Source of the DNA: Verrucomicrobium sp. BvORR034
GTDB taxonomy: Bacteria > Verrucomicrobiota > Verrucomicrobiia > Verrucomicrobiales > Verrucomicrobiaceae
Direction of reading: 5' to 3'
Length of the DNA stretch: 55,025 bases
Assembly (NCBI RefSeq): GCF_000739635.1
Contig: NZ_BATQ01000009.1
Coordinates: 1 to 55,025, forward strand
Made by a program: the position numbers and the translations under genes. Below are positions 8,952 to 17,286 of the stretch, in pieces; the first letter of the stretch is position 1; every line of letters starts with the position of its first letter. The notes beneath the pieces were generated by a model. That model was not told where the DNA came from, searched no databases, and saw only the letters and a program-made list of their open reading frames with translations.

Positions 8952-9395
8952 CTACCAGGTTTTGTAGCCGAGGAACTTGCCGTTCATCACGATCTTTACC
9001 CGATCGCCTTTCAGGTCGGGCACCCGGTCGATGTCCATCGTGAAGTCGATGGCGCTCATGATGCCGGGGCCGAATTTCTCTTCAATCAGCGCCTTCAAGG
9101 TGGAGCCATAAACATAGATGATTTCCTGAAAGCGATACTGGAGGGGTTCCTTGGAGATCGTGGAGGCAGCCTCGCCTTTGTTGGCATACTCCGTCAGGGC
9201 AAGAGCGATTTCCGGGCCCAGATCCAGAAAGGCGGCCACCTGTCGGGCGGCTTCTTCAGGCAGGGCATTTTCACCCAGGCAGGCGGAGGTGGTGTACACC
9301 TCGGAGAGTCCTGCGGCCTGGGCAATGGCGGCCCAGGTGGTTTGTCTGGCGGATTTGGCGGCGAGGATGGCTTCGGTCAGGGCAGTCTTGTTCAT
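8952..9395 (-). CDS. cynS: Cyanate hydratase (cyanase)
   Basis: 147 aa from the ATG giving MNKTALTEAI; a start 48 bases upstream adds a non-conserved tail. Cyanase converts cyanate and bicarbonate to ammonia and CO2 in the cytoplasm as a decamer. The catalytic residues of the E. coli enzyme align at Arg88 and Glu91 (YRFQEIIYVYG) and Ser114 (IMSAIDFTMDIDR); the N-terminal helical domain and C-terminal dimer domain are both complete. It lies 109 bp downstream of the NrtA-like gene on the same strand and is likely co-transcribed with it, which suggests use of cyanate as a nitrogen source or its detoxification. Confidence 0.96.
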   Translation of the reverse strand: MNKTALTEAILAAKSARQTTWAAIAQAAGLSEVYTTSACLGENALPEEAARQVAAFLDLGPEIALALTEYANKGEAASTISKEPLQYRFQEIIYVYGSTLKALIEEKFGPGIMSAIDFTMDIDRVPDLKGDRVKIVMNGKFLGYKTW

Positions 9396-9504
9396 GACGG
9401 TTTGGAGTTTGGTTTGTATGAGTTGGATTTGAATGAGGGACAATGGATATAGGAGTCAACATTGCAGGGTGCAATGCGTCCCGGAGTGTTGTTGGGAGCA
9501 TTGT

Positions 9505-10590
9505 TCAGGAAAGGGCCGGCACGGCCGCAGAGACGGCGGCCAGCGCCTCCTCATAGAGATCTTCCCGGAAGAGGGCTCGGACCCGATCGCGGGTCATCTG
9601 AGGCAGATCCCGACCCAGGCCGTGGGTGCGAATCTCGTCGATGACCCAGCGGGCCTTCGCCTCTGTGGGACGGCTGGCATCATGGCGGCTGAAGATGATG
9701 GCATCCCGGGCATCCGTGCTGCGGCGTCCACCCAGTTGATAGGGGCCTATGAGAGCATTGCGCATGGCCTCCACCGGCACCCCCAGGTAGCTACGCGAGG
9801 CCATCAATGCGGCCAGGGAGGGACGGTTCGAGGGTTTATCGCACCACCGTGCCGCCTCAATCAGGGCAGAGAGCAGGCCCATGTGCTCCTCATGCCGGTC
9901 GAGCTCAAACTCGCTGCGCACCATGAAGACCTTCTCCGGGTGCATGGGGTCCAGTTCTGAACTCAGGGCCACGCATTGACCTACGCCGCGAAGCAATCCC
10001 ACGGAGGTCCATGGTTCGGCCACGCAATAGCCGTCCAGATGGCCCTGCTCCATGCATTCGGCCACCAGCGGGGGCGGGACAATGGCCAGATCCACATCAT
10101 GGTCGGGATCCATGCCACCGGAGCGCAGCCACTTGCGCATGAGATAGTGTTGGGAAGAGTATCTCAGTACCCCGGCAAACTTGAAGCGACGGCGACCGCG
10201 ATGCTTTCGCACCACCTCGCCGAGAGACGAGGCATCTGTGACACCCAGCTCGACCAGTTCGTTTGAAATCGCGATGGCATTGCCGTGGTGCGCGAGCATC
10301 ATGCCGGTCAAGCAAGACACAGGGGTGACATCCAGGCCGTGGGAGATCTCGATGACCATGCTCGCCGGAGCATGGGCCGCATCCAGTTCGCCATGGAGCA
10401 TCTTTTCCCGCACCGATGCCCAGCCTGCCTCCCGCGAGAGGCGTACGTCCAACCCGCGTCGCACAAAGAGTCCCAGCTCATGGGCTGCGATCAGCGGGGC
10501 GCAGTCCGTGAGGGGCACGTAGCCGATGGTGATGCGCCGGAACGACCGCGCCCGGGCGGCTTTGGCAGGCTTTTTCTTGGTGGCGGGCAT
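9505..10590 (-). CDS. Cytosolic NrtA/CmpA/NasS-like binding protein
   Basis: 361 aa with the NMT1/NrtA-type substrate-binding fold: RITIGYVPLTDCAPLIAAHE, DAAHAPASMVIEI, DGYCVAEPWTSVGL and the C-terminal block SLAALMASRSYLGVP. The family includes periplasmic nitrate, bicarbonate and cyanate binding proteins of ABC transporters and the cytosolic nitrate sensor NasS. Here the N-terminus is MPATKKKPAKAARAR, basic and without a hydrophobic leader, and no permease or ATPase gene is adjacent. It is therefore more likely a cytosolic sensor than a transport protein. A NasT (ANTAR) partner is not in the window. The neighbours cynS and a divergent LysR gene suggest nitrate/cyanate-responsive control; this is inference. 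Confidence 0.8.
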   Translation of the reverse strand: MPATKKKPAKAARARSFRRITIGYVPLTDCAPLIAAHELGLFVRRGLDVRLSREAGWASVREKMLHGELDAAHAPASMVIEISHGLDVTPVSCLTGMMLAHHGNAIAISNELVELGVTDASSLGEVVRKHRGRRRFKFAGVLRYSSQHYLMRKWLRSGGMDPDHDVDLAIVPPPLVAECMEQGHLDGYCVAEPWTSVGLLRGVGQCVALSSELDPMHPEKVFMVRSEFELDRHEEHMGLLSALIEAARWCDKPSNRPSLAALMASRSYLGVPVEAMRNALIGPYQLGGRRSTDARDAIIFSRHDASRPTEAKARWVIDEIRTHGLGRDLPQMTRDRVRALFREDLYEEALAAVSAAVPALS

Positions 10591-10659
10591 AGGGCAGTAT
10601 CACCGCCAACAGGAAGCGGGCCAAGCTGCCGATTGTGCGAAGCGCTGAAACGATTTGAA

Positions 10660-10688
10660 CTGATTGATGAATCAGATTGCACAATCTG
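10660..10688. promoter_or_regulatory. Two overlapping palindromes, probable LysR operator
   Basis: CTGATT-GATG-AATCAG (10660-10675) and CAGATTG-CA-CAATCTG (10673-10688) are both perfect and share three bases. They lie between the divergently transcribed NrtA-like and LysR genes. A related half-site, GATTGTGCG, occurs at 10631. LysR regulators usually bind interrupted dyads of this kind in divergent promoters. Assignment to this regulator is inferred from position. Confidence 0.6.
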
Positions 10689-10725
10689 CACCTGCCCGGC
10701 ACTGGGCATGCTGGCAGATGGAGTC

Positions 10726-11649
10726 ATGGATGATCTGGTTGAGTCCCGTCATTTGCGAGTGTTTGTCACCGTGGCCCGCATGGGTAACATGCGGCGTGCG
10801 GCCCGGGAGCTGCATCTTACGCCATCGGCGGTTTCCCACGCTCTGAAGGCGTTTGAAGAGTCGATTGGCTGCCCCTTGTTTGAACGCACGACGCGGCGTC
10901 TCATGCTGACCCAAGAGGGCACCAGGTATCTGCCCGAGGCTGCCCAGCTTCTGGAAGGGCTGCAGCAGCTTCATGGCTCAGCGCGGCGGAATCTGGACCG
11001 CAAAGCATCCCGATTGCGAATCGGTGCCAGCCCCACGGCCTGCCAGTATCTCGTGCCCGCTGTGATCCGTGAGTTCAAGGAAAGTTGTCCAGACGTCTCC
11101 ATCCAGATCACACAGGGTTCTGCCGCGATGATCGCCCAGGAGCTGACGGAGGGGCGCATTGATCTTGGCCTCTGTCCGCGTACGCCGGATCACCGTGGCC
11201 TGACCTGTCTTTCCATCGCCTCAGACGCGCTGTCATTCATCATGCATCCGCTTCATCCCTGGGCTCAGGCGGGACGGGTGAATCGCAGCGAGATCGGCAC
11301 TCAGCGTTTCGTTCTCGCTGAGAGCCGGTCCTTTACCAAGCGTCTGATCGATGACTACTGGCGCAGGGAGAAGATCAGCATCCAGCCATTCATTGAAATC
11401 GGCAACGAAGAGGTCATCAAGGAACTCGTACGGCTCGACATCGGGGTCGGCATCTTTCCCGCCTGGCTGGCGGCTGATGAGCTGGGCAAGGGGCTGCTCA
11501 CAACGCTGCCGCTCGGCAGGCGGCCTCCCGTGCGGGAATGGGTGATGTGCCATCGGACGCATCACCCGTTGAACTTCGGGGAAACTCTGTTCGTAGGCAT
11601 CAGTCGCTTGGTGGCGGCCAATCGCATCGGCTGGTCGCGTACGGGATAG
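10726..11649 (+). CDS. LysR-family transcriptional regulator
   Basis: 307 aa from the ATG giving MDDLVESRHLRVFVTVARMG; an in-frame ATG at 10708 is also possible. The winged helix-turn-helix spans residues 5-62 (MGNMRRAARELHLTPSAVSHALKAFE), followed by a linker helix and a co-inducer domain starting LRIGASPTACQYLVPAVIREF. It is transcribed away from the NrtA-like/cynS genes and shares their intergenic region with two palindromes, so it most likely controls them. The effector could be cyanate or nitrate by context; the sequence cannot decide. Similar in layout to CynR-cynS pairs. Confidence 0.9.
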   Translation: MDDLVESRHLRVFVTVARMGNMRRAARELHLTPSAVSHALKAFEESIGCPLFERTTRRLMLTQEGTRYLPEAAQLLEGLQQLHGSARRNLDRKASRLRIGASPTACQYLVPAVIREFKESCPDVSIQITQGSAAMIAQELTEGRIDLGLCPRTPDHRGLTCLSIASDALSFIMHPLHPWAQAGRVNRSEIGTQRFVLAESRSFTKRLIDDYWRREKISIQPFIEIGNEEVIKELVRLDIGVGIFPAWLAADELGKGLLTTLPLGRRPPVREWVMCHRTHHPLNFGETLFVGISRLVAANRIGWSRTG

Positions 11650-11670
11650 AACGCTTCTGAAGTTTGGAGT

Positions 11671-12168
11671 TCAGCTTGGAAACCCCATCTTGCACAAGCC
11701 CACGATGAACGCCACGAGCCCCGCCGCGGTGGAGAGGCTGCGCAGGTGGTTCCACATGGTCCACACGCGCAAGTAGTACTGCCAGAACTCCTGACCGTCC
11801 CGGCTGTAAGGATCGGCCGCGGCGAGGCGGTTGTTGAGCGGCACGTTGTACGCCATGGTGATGATCAGGCTGCCCACCAGGTAGCAGACGCTGCCACGCA
11901 CCAGCCAAGGACCGCCGCTGCCCGAGGAGGTCATGATCGCGAGGATGAGGATGGTCGCACACAGCGCGCTGGTGCCCAGGAAGAGCAGCAGGAACCACGG
12001 GGTGAGGATCTTGACGTTGATCGCCTGCATGGCTGCCATGCCCTCCGCCGCGGGACGGCTGCCCAGGGCCTGCATGATGAAATGGGAAAAGGCGAAGAAC
12101 AGTCCCGCCATGAGGCCGCAGCCCACGGCGGCGACCCCAGAGAGGATGAAAAGCAAAACGAGGTTCAT
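11671..12168 (-). CDS. DUF1772 membrane protein
   Basis: 165 aa with four hydrophobic segments at about 3-28, 55-78, 88-108 and 140-160. The pattern GLFFAFSHFIMQAL, the 'YNVPLNNRLAA' segment and WxMWNHLRSLS fit the DUF1772 (anthrone-oxygenase-like) family of small inner-membrane proteins. The biochemical role in bacteria is unknown. It ends 21 bp from the LysR stop (convergent) and lies just downstream of cutA on the same strand, so the two may share a transcript. Confidence 0.8.
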   Translation of the reverse strand: MNLVLLFILSGVAAVGCGLMAGLFFAFSHFIMQALGSRPAAEGMAAMQAINVKILTPWFLLLFLGTSALCATILILAIMTSSGSGGPWLVRGSVCYLVGSLIITMAYNVPLNNRLAAADPYSRDGQEFWQYYLRVWTMWNHLRSLSTAAGLVAFIVGLCKMGFPS

Positions 12169-12192
12169 AGAGGGGAGCAGAGAGAATTCGTT

Positions 12193-12528
12193 CTATTGAC
12201 CGCTGACGGACTCCTCCACCCAGCGGAGATACGCAGGAAGACCTCGCTCCACTGGCATTGCCAGGATCTCAGGCACATCGTAGGGGTGCAGAGCCTGGAG
12301 GCGTGCTTCCAGCGCATCGTAGGCGGCTGGAGTGGTCTTCATCTGCGCCAGGACTTCTCCTGCAGTTTCCACCTTGCCTTCCCACCGGTAGATGGAGGTC
12401 ACGGCAGGATTGAGATTCACGCAAGCTACGAGCTCCTCCTCCACTAGGGTGGTGGCGATGTTGTGCGCCACCGTTTCATCAGGAAACGTGCAAAAGACGA
12501 GCAGGACAGCGGGCGATTCCTCGGGCAT
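12193..12528 (-). CDS. cutA: CutA-like divalent-ion tolerance protein
   Basis: 111 aa from the ATG giving MPEESPAVLLVFCTFPDE, the usual CutA length; upstream extensions run into the divergent kinase promoter. Family marks are CTFPDETVAHNIATTLVEEELVACVN split over residues 12-37, IYRWEGKVE near 44 and HPYDVPEILAMPV near 82. CutA forms trimers in the cytoplasm and is linked to copper tolerance, though its reaction is unclear. It is divergent from the histidine kinase gene. Confidence 0.92.
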   Translation of the reverse strand: MPEESPAVLLVFCTFPDETVAHNIATTLVEEELVACVNLNPAVTSIYRWEGKVETAGEVLAQMKTTPAAYDALEARLQALHPYDVPEILAMPVERGLPAYLRWVEESVSGQ

Positions 12529-12665
12529 GGCGGCATCGTCGTGTGAAACCGGGCATCCCGCCAAGTTGAAAGGTAAAAAAACGGGAGACATGAGGCCGGT
12601 TCGCTGACAGGATTCGGGAGGATCTCCGCCGCTCCCCACGGCCACCCGTTGCCCGCCCTGGAAGG

Positions 12666-13880
12666 ATGAAATCGAGCTTTTTCGACAAGATTGTCAAACG
12701 CATGGACCGCCTGGAACCGGCGGATGTGCAGCGCTACCTTTTGCGTCTGGTGCAGGAGAAGGGGTTCTTTGAAAAAGTCTTCGAGGCGCTGCAGGAGGGG
12801 GTGATCCTGCTGGATGGCGAAGGGGTGGTGACTTACGTGAACCGCGCGGCGTGCGGCTTCTTTGGGTTTGATCGCGAAGTCATTGTGGGCCGCAGTCTGG
12901 CGGAAGGCATCCGCGGTTTTGACTGGGAACTGCTGGCGAAGTCCGGCGGCTCCGTGAGCCGGGACCTGGAGGTGTTTTATCCCGAGAACCGCTATCTCAA
13001 TTTTTACGTCACCGCGATTGATGAGCATGAGGATCTCGGATTCGTGATGCTGATCCGTGACATCACCCAGACGCGCAAGCTCACGGAGGAAAAGATCGAG
13101 AGCGAGCGCATCTCCGCCCTCACCATGCTGGCCGCCGGCGTGGCGCATGAGCTGGGCAATCCGCTCAACTCGCTCACGATCCATCTGCAACTGCTGGACC
13201 GCCGGCTGCGCAAGCTGAAGGCGGCCGAGGCGGCCCGCCTGCGCGAGATGGTGGAGGTGGCGCAGGGAGAGATCAAACGGCTCGACTTCATCATCGGCCA
13301 GTTTCTCGCCGCCATCCGTCCCACCCATCCGCAACTGCAACGCGTGCAGTTGAATGAGCTGATTGAAGAGGCGGTGAAATTCCTCGCACCCGAGCTCAAG
13401 CAGCACAAGGTGGACGTCCGGCTGGACCTCACGCGCAGCCTGCCGCTCATGCCGCTGGATGCGAACCAGATGAAGCAGGCGTTTTACAATCTGATCCGCA
13501 ACAGCACCCAGGCGATGGGGGAGGGGGGGCGTCTCACCATTATCAGCACCTTCACCGACTACGAAGTGCGTCTGACTTTTGCCGACACAGGCAAGGGGAT
13601 CTCGGGTGAGAACTTGAGCAATCTCTTCCAACCCTTCTTCACCACGCGGAAGACGGGCACTGGCCTCGGCCTGCTCATTGTGCGCCGCATTGTCCGCGAG
13701 CACGGCGGCGAGATCGAGCTGGAGAGCCGGGAAGGGGAGGGGACCAAGGTCAACATCTACCTGCCTCGGGTGGAGAAGCAGATGCGCTTCCTGGAGGCAC
13801 CGGCACCCCCGGTGGTGGAAGTGGATGTTGGGGAGGACCCTGCCCGGGAAGGGAAGAAGGGGCACCAAGATCAAGGTTGA
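12666..13880 (+). CDS. Soluble PAS-domain sensor histidine kinase (NtrB-like)
   Basis: 404 aa without a membrane segment. A PAS domain lies at about 36-135 (EGVILLDGEGVVTYVNRAA), the phosphoacceptor His161 in AAGVAHELGNPLNSL, and a HATPase domain at 250-380 with N-box QAFYNLIRNSTQAM, G1 FADTGKGIS and G2 TGLGLLIV. The H-box and soluble PAS layout resemble NtrB-type kinases. No response regulator is adjacent, so the partner is encoded elsewhere. The C-terminal 25 residues are charged and probably disordered. A 98-aa gene follows 17 bp downstream and is likely co-transcribed. The ATG at 12666 is the first in frame; GGAAGG directly abuts it. Confidence 0.9.
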   Translation: MKSSFFDKIVKRMDRLEPADVQRYLLRLVQEKGFFEKVFEALQEGVILLDGEGVVTYVNRAACGFFGFDREVIVGRSLAEGIRGFDWELLAKSGGSVSRDLEVFYPENRYLNFYVTAIDEHEDLGFVMLIRDITQTRKLTEEKIESERISALTMLAAGVAHELGNPLNSLTIHLQLLDRRLRKLKAAEAARLREMVEVAQGEIKRLDFIIGQFLAAIRPTHPQLQRVQLNELIEEAVKFLAPELKQHKVDVRLDLTRSLPLMPLDANQMKQAFYNLIRNSTQAMGEGGRLTIISTFTDYEVRLTFADTGKGISGENLSNLFQPFFTTRKTGTGLGLLIVRRIVREHGGEIELESREGEGTKVNIYLPRVEKQMRFLEAPAPPVVEVDVGEDPAREGKKGHQDQG

Positions 13881-13897
13881 GAGAGGAGGCTGACTCC

Positions 13898-14194
13898 ATG
13901 AAACCACCCGACCCCGCTGCGGAACTGCTCGCGATTCTGCGCGAGACGCGCACGCTGGTAGCACTGCCCGGCAATGACTTTGTTTGGACGCGTTGGGAAA
14001 ATGCCGCCGAGGCGCTGGCCGAACTGGACGCTTTCCTGGCAGATCTGCATACAGGGACTCTCTCCCAGTGGTGTGATCTGGAGATGCTGTTCGCTCCCAC
14101 AGGGCAGTTGCAGGAGCTCAGCATGAGCAGCGGCTGGGGCGAAAGATATCTGCATCTCGCCGCCCGGTTTGATGCCGTGCTGGGGAAGAGCTGA
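13898..14194 (+). CDS. Small protein of unknown function
   Basis: 98 aa, not recognised. An AGGAGG ribosome site lies 9 bases before the ATG at 13898, one of the few clear ones in the window, which favours this start over an earlier in-frame one. The protein is acidic, mostly helical in appearance (EALAELDAFLADLHTG), with no membrane segment. It follows the histidine kinase closely; a role as accessory protein to that kinase is possible but unsupported. Confidence 0.7.
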   Translation: MKPPDPAAELLAILRETRTLVALPGNDFVWTRWENAAEALAELDAFLADLHTGTLSQWCDLEMLFAPTGQLQELSMSSGWGERYLHLAARFDAVLGKS

Positions 14195-14219
14195 TCCGCT
14201 TTCGCAGTCAGCTCTCGTT

Positions 14220-14238
14220 GCGGGCGGACGCCCGGCTT
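14220..14238. terminator. Possible bidirectional terminator hairpin
   Basis: CGGGC and GCCCG pair around GGAC in the short gap between the convergent 98-aa gene and ychF. It is followed by a mixed CTTCTTA tract rather than a pure T-run, so efficiency is doubtful. Confidence 0.35.
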
Positions 14239-14239
14239 C

Positions 14240-15355
14240 TTACACGTTGAAGCGCCACTCGACGACGTCGCCGTCCTTCATGATGTACTCTTTGCCTTCG
14301 ATGCGCAGCTTGCCCTTTTCACGGCACTTGGCGTAGGAGCCCAGTTCGGAGAGGTCGGTAAAGGCGACGATTTCGGCGGCGATGAAGCCGCGTTCGAAGT
14401 CACTGTGGATGACGCCGGCGGCTTGAGGCGCCTTCATGCCCTTCACAATGGTCCAGGCGCGCGTTTCTTTCTCACCGGTGGTCAGGTAAGTCTGCAGACC
14501 TAGCAGGCTGAACACGCTCTTGATGAGTCGGGACACACCGCTGTCTTTCACACCCAGGTCGGTGAGGTAGGCGGCGGCCTCTTCGTCGGAGAGATCAATG
14601 AGTTCGCTTTCAATCGCGGCGCTCACCACCACAGCGGAGGCGGCGTGAGCGTGGCTCACGTACTCGCGCACCTTGCTCACCAGCGGGTGCTTGTCGGGAT
14701 CATTGCTTGCCTCAGCCAGTTCGTTCTCGGAGACGTTGCACGCGTAGATGCAAGGCTTGCCGCTGAGAAGGAAGAAGCTCTTGAGCAGCTTGGCCTCTTC
14801 GTCGCCGAGTTCGAGGGTCACAGCGGGTTTGCCAGCATCGAGGTGCGGGATGAGCTTCTCGCAGAGGGAAAATTCGGCCTGGGCTTCCTTGTTGCCACGC
14901 TTCGCTTCTTTCTCTGAGCGGTTCTTGCGCTTGGCCACGCTGTCCATGTCGGCCAGGATCAGCTCGGTGTTGATGACTTCGATGTCACGGACGGGATCAA
15001 CATTGCCGTCTACGTGGTGAATGTCGGAGCTCTCAAAGCAGCGCACCACGTGCACGATCGCGTCCACTTCGCGGATGTGGCTGAGGAACTGGTTGCCGAG
15101 GCCTTCACCCTGGCTGGCGCCTTTCACGAGACCGGCGATGTCTACGAACTCAATGGCGGCGGGGATCAGCTTCTGGGAGCCGCTGATTTTGCTGAGTACT
15201 TCCAGACGATCATCCGGCACCACCACCACGCCCTGGTTCGGCTCAATCGTGCAGAAGGGGTAGTTGGCCGCCTCCGCCTTCCGCGTGCGGGTGACCGCAT
15301 TGAAGAGGGTGGATTTGCCAACATTCGGAAGACCAACGATACCGGCGCGCAACAT
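14240..15355 (-). CDS. ychF: YchF/Ola1-type ATPase
   Basis: 371 aa, full family length. Walker A is GLPNVGKST (8-16), the G3 region [10 protein letters not shown], the NxxE G4 variant (NVSE) that gives ATP over GTP preference in this family, a coiled-coil insert rich in Lys/Glu ([18 protein letters not shown]) and a C-terminal TGS domain ending [12 protein letters not shown]. YchF binds ribosomes and is linked to oxidative stress control. It is divergent from the NIF3-like gene with 65 bp between starts. Confidence 0.97.
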   Translation of the reverse strand: MLRAGIVGLPNVGKSTLFNAVTRTRKAEAANYPFCTIEPNQGVVVVPDDRLEVLSKISGSQKLIPAAIEFVDIAGLVKGASQGEGLGNQFLSHIREVDAIVHVVRCFESSDIHHVDGNVDPVRDIEVINTELILADMDSVAKRKNRSEKEAKRGNKEAQAEFSLCEKLIPHLDAGKPAVTLELGDEEAKLLKSFFLLSGKPCIYACNVSENELAEASNDPDKHPLVSKVREYVSHAHAASAVVVSAAIESELIDLSDEEAAAYLTDLGVKDSGVSRLIKSVFSLLGLQTYLTTGEKETRAWTIVKGMKAPQAAGVIHSDFERGFIAAEIVAFTDLSELGSYAKCREKGKLRIEGKEYIMKDGDVVEWRFNV

Positions 15356-15420
15356 AGGGCGGGCAGAGTAGCGGACTTGGCACTTGGCGCAAGCGCGGAA
15401 GGGTGCATAAGTGGCCGCAC

Positions 15421-16188
15421 ATGAAGCTTGCGGATCTCGTCGCCTATGTGAATGACCTGTTACAAACCGCCACCGTTCCCGACTACGGCAACGCGCTGAA
15501 CGGGTTGCAGCTGGAGAACTATTCCGGGGACGTTTCCAAGATCGCGGCAGCCGTGGATGCCCATCTGCCGGTGGTCAAGATGGCCGCTCAGCGGGGCTGC
15601 GACCTGCTGCTAGTGCACCACGGCATCTTCTGGAGCGGCCTGCAGCCTCTGGTGGGGCCGCATTACCAGAAGCTCCGTGTCTGCGGCGAGAACGACCTTG
15701 CCATCTACAGTGCCCACCTGCCTCTGGATGGTCATTTGGAGCTCGGGAATGGCATCCAACTCGCGCGCGCGCTGGAGCTGCCGGGCGTGGAGTGGACCTC
15801 GTTTTTCCCTTACAAAGGCTTCCCCATCGGGGTGCGGGGTGAGGTGGCTGCGGGAGTTTCGCGGGAGGATCTGAGTGCCCGGCTGGAAAAGGCCCTCGGT
15901 GCGAAGGCGCACCTGTGCCCGGGTGGGCCAGAGGAGATTCGCCAGATCGGGATCGTCACCGGTGGGGCGGGGGATGCGGTGGCGACGATGAAGGAGCAGG
16001 GGATCGATACCTTCATCACGGGAGAAGGGCCTCACTGGAGCTACACGCTGGCGGAGGAGCTGGGCGTGAACCTGTACTATGGTGGGCACTACGCCACAGA
16101 GACCTTTGGCGTGAAGGCGCTCGCCGCACATCTGAGCACCAAGTTCGGTCTGCCGTGGGAGTTCATCGATCACCCCACGGGCTTGTAA
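15421..16188 (+). CDS. NIF3-like dinuclear metal protein
   Basis: 255 aa from the ATG giving MKLADLVAYVNDLLQ. Metal ligands typical of the family are visible: His66-His67 in LLLVHHGIFW, YSAHLPLD near 100, and GGHYATE near 222 (His and Glu). The family (YbgI/GTP cyclohydrolase-1-type 2) forms hexamers with a dinuclear metal centre; the physiological reaction is unsettled. Likely cytoplasmic. Confidence 0.92.
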   Translation: MKLADLVAYVNDLLQTATVPDYGNALNGLQLENYSGDVSKIAAAVDAHLPVVKMAAQRGCDLLLVHHGIFWSGLQPLVGPHYQKLRVCGENDLAIYSAHLPLDGHLELGNGIQLARALELPGVEWTSFFPYKGFPIGVRGEVAAGVSREDLSARLEKALGAKAHLCPGGPEEIRQIGIVTGGAGDAVATMKEQGIDTFITGEGPHWSYTLAEELGVNLYYGGHYATETFGVKALAAHLSTKFGLPWEFIDHPTGL

Positions 16189-16201
16189 GTCAGAGCGGGG
16201 A

Positions 16202-17074
16202 TCAGAGTTCTCGCAGAGCCGCGACCTCACGGGCCACGCCCTCTGCCAGCGTCACTGCTGGCTGCCAGCCGGTGGCGGTCGTGAAGTGGGTGACGTCCAG
16301 ACGATTGTCATAGACATCCCAGGCGGGACCGGGACGGCTCAGAATCGGCACGGGGTGTCCGGTTTCCTTTTCCACCAGCTCGACGAGATGGGAGAGCGGG
16401 GTGGCGTTGCCGCTGCCGACATTCCAGGTGCCGGTGAGCCGCAACTCCCGGACCCTGGTCAGGGCGGCAAAGAAGTCATCACTGTGGAGGTAGTCCTTGA
16501 TCGGATCATCTCCCCAGCGCTGGAAAGGCTGGTTCGCCAGGGCGCAGCGCACCAGTCGGGCCGTCACGCCCTGGCGGTCTTCCGGGCTTGAGGGAAGGCC
16601 ATACAGATTGCCCACGCGCAGGATGCAAACGGGCAGACCCGAGGCCCGCAGCCGCTCCTCAGCGGCCAGCTTGCCTTTGGCATACACCCCGAGCGGGTAC
16701 GGCGTGTCATCCTCCCGATTGCCCCTACTGGGTGCGAGGCCATAGACAGCACCGGTGGAGATGAACAGGAGCACCGGGGGACGGGACTCTTTCTGGAGAC
16801 GGGCGATGAGCCGGTCCAGGAGCGGGAGGTCGATCTGCCCGATTTGTTCGGGGTGTTCCTCGGCATTGGCCGGGACACAACTCCAGGCGGCATGGATCAG
16901 GAGGTCGGCCTCCAGCGGGGCATTCCCGGTCAGCAGGGTGTCGAGCGACTCGACCGATCCATCAGGTGAGGCCGTCCGTGAAAGCAACCGCAGTGGCCAG
17001 GTGCTGCCATAGGTCATCTGGATAGCCCGGCCAACACGACCGCGGGCTCCGGTGATGAGGATGGAATCTGGCAT
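16202..17074 (-). CDS. NAD(P)-dependent sugar-nucleotide epimerase/reductase (extended SDR)
   Basis: 290 aa Rossmann-fold protein of the RmlD/epimerase group. Seen: the dinucleotide loop TGARGRVG (8-15), LLIHAAW near 60, FISTGAVYG near 105, the catalytic YxxxK as YAKGK near 131, and LRVGNLYGLP near 151. These enzymes oxidise, reduce or epimerise nucleotide-linked sugars in the cytoplasm. No other sugar-nucleotide gene is adjacent, so the substrate is open. Confidence 0.85.
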   Translation of the reverse strand: MPDSILITGARGRVGRAIQMTYGSTWPLRLLSRTASPDGSVESLDTLLTGNAPLEADLLIHAAWSCVPANAEEHPEQIGQIDLPLLDRLIARLQKESRPPVLLFISTGAVYGLAPSRGNREDDTPYPLGVYAKGKLAAEERLRASGLPVCILRVGNLYGLPSSPEDRQGVTARLVRCALANQPFQRWGDDPIKDYLHSDDFFAALTRVRELRLTGTWNVGSGNATPLSHLVELVEKETGHPVPILSRPGPAWDVYDNRLDVTHFTTATGWQPAVTLAEGVAREVAALREL

Positions 17075-17178
17075 GAAAAAGGGCGGAGGGGACGATGAGG
17101 GACCTCACTATGCGAGGCCTGTCCGGGCTGTCATGAGGATTTTGGCGGTGTGGGTGCCACAGCGGATCTGCTGGTTTG

Positions 17179-17184
17179 ATTATA
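17179..17184 (-). promoter_or_regulatory. Possible -10 element for the SDR gene
   Basis: TATAAT on the minus strand, about 105 bases upstream of the SDR start, inside a dyad CTGGTT...AACCAG (17171-17191). A matching -35 hexamer is not clear. The rest of 17075-17286 shows nothing else. Confidence 0.3.
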
Positions 17185-17286
17185 TAACCAGTATGGAGAG
17201 GGAAGCCACGCCCGTTTGCCTCTCATTCACCGCGGCATCGATATCATGCCCTGCTTCATCGAACCCCACGCCATCCTGCTTTGCTT

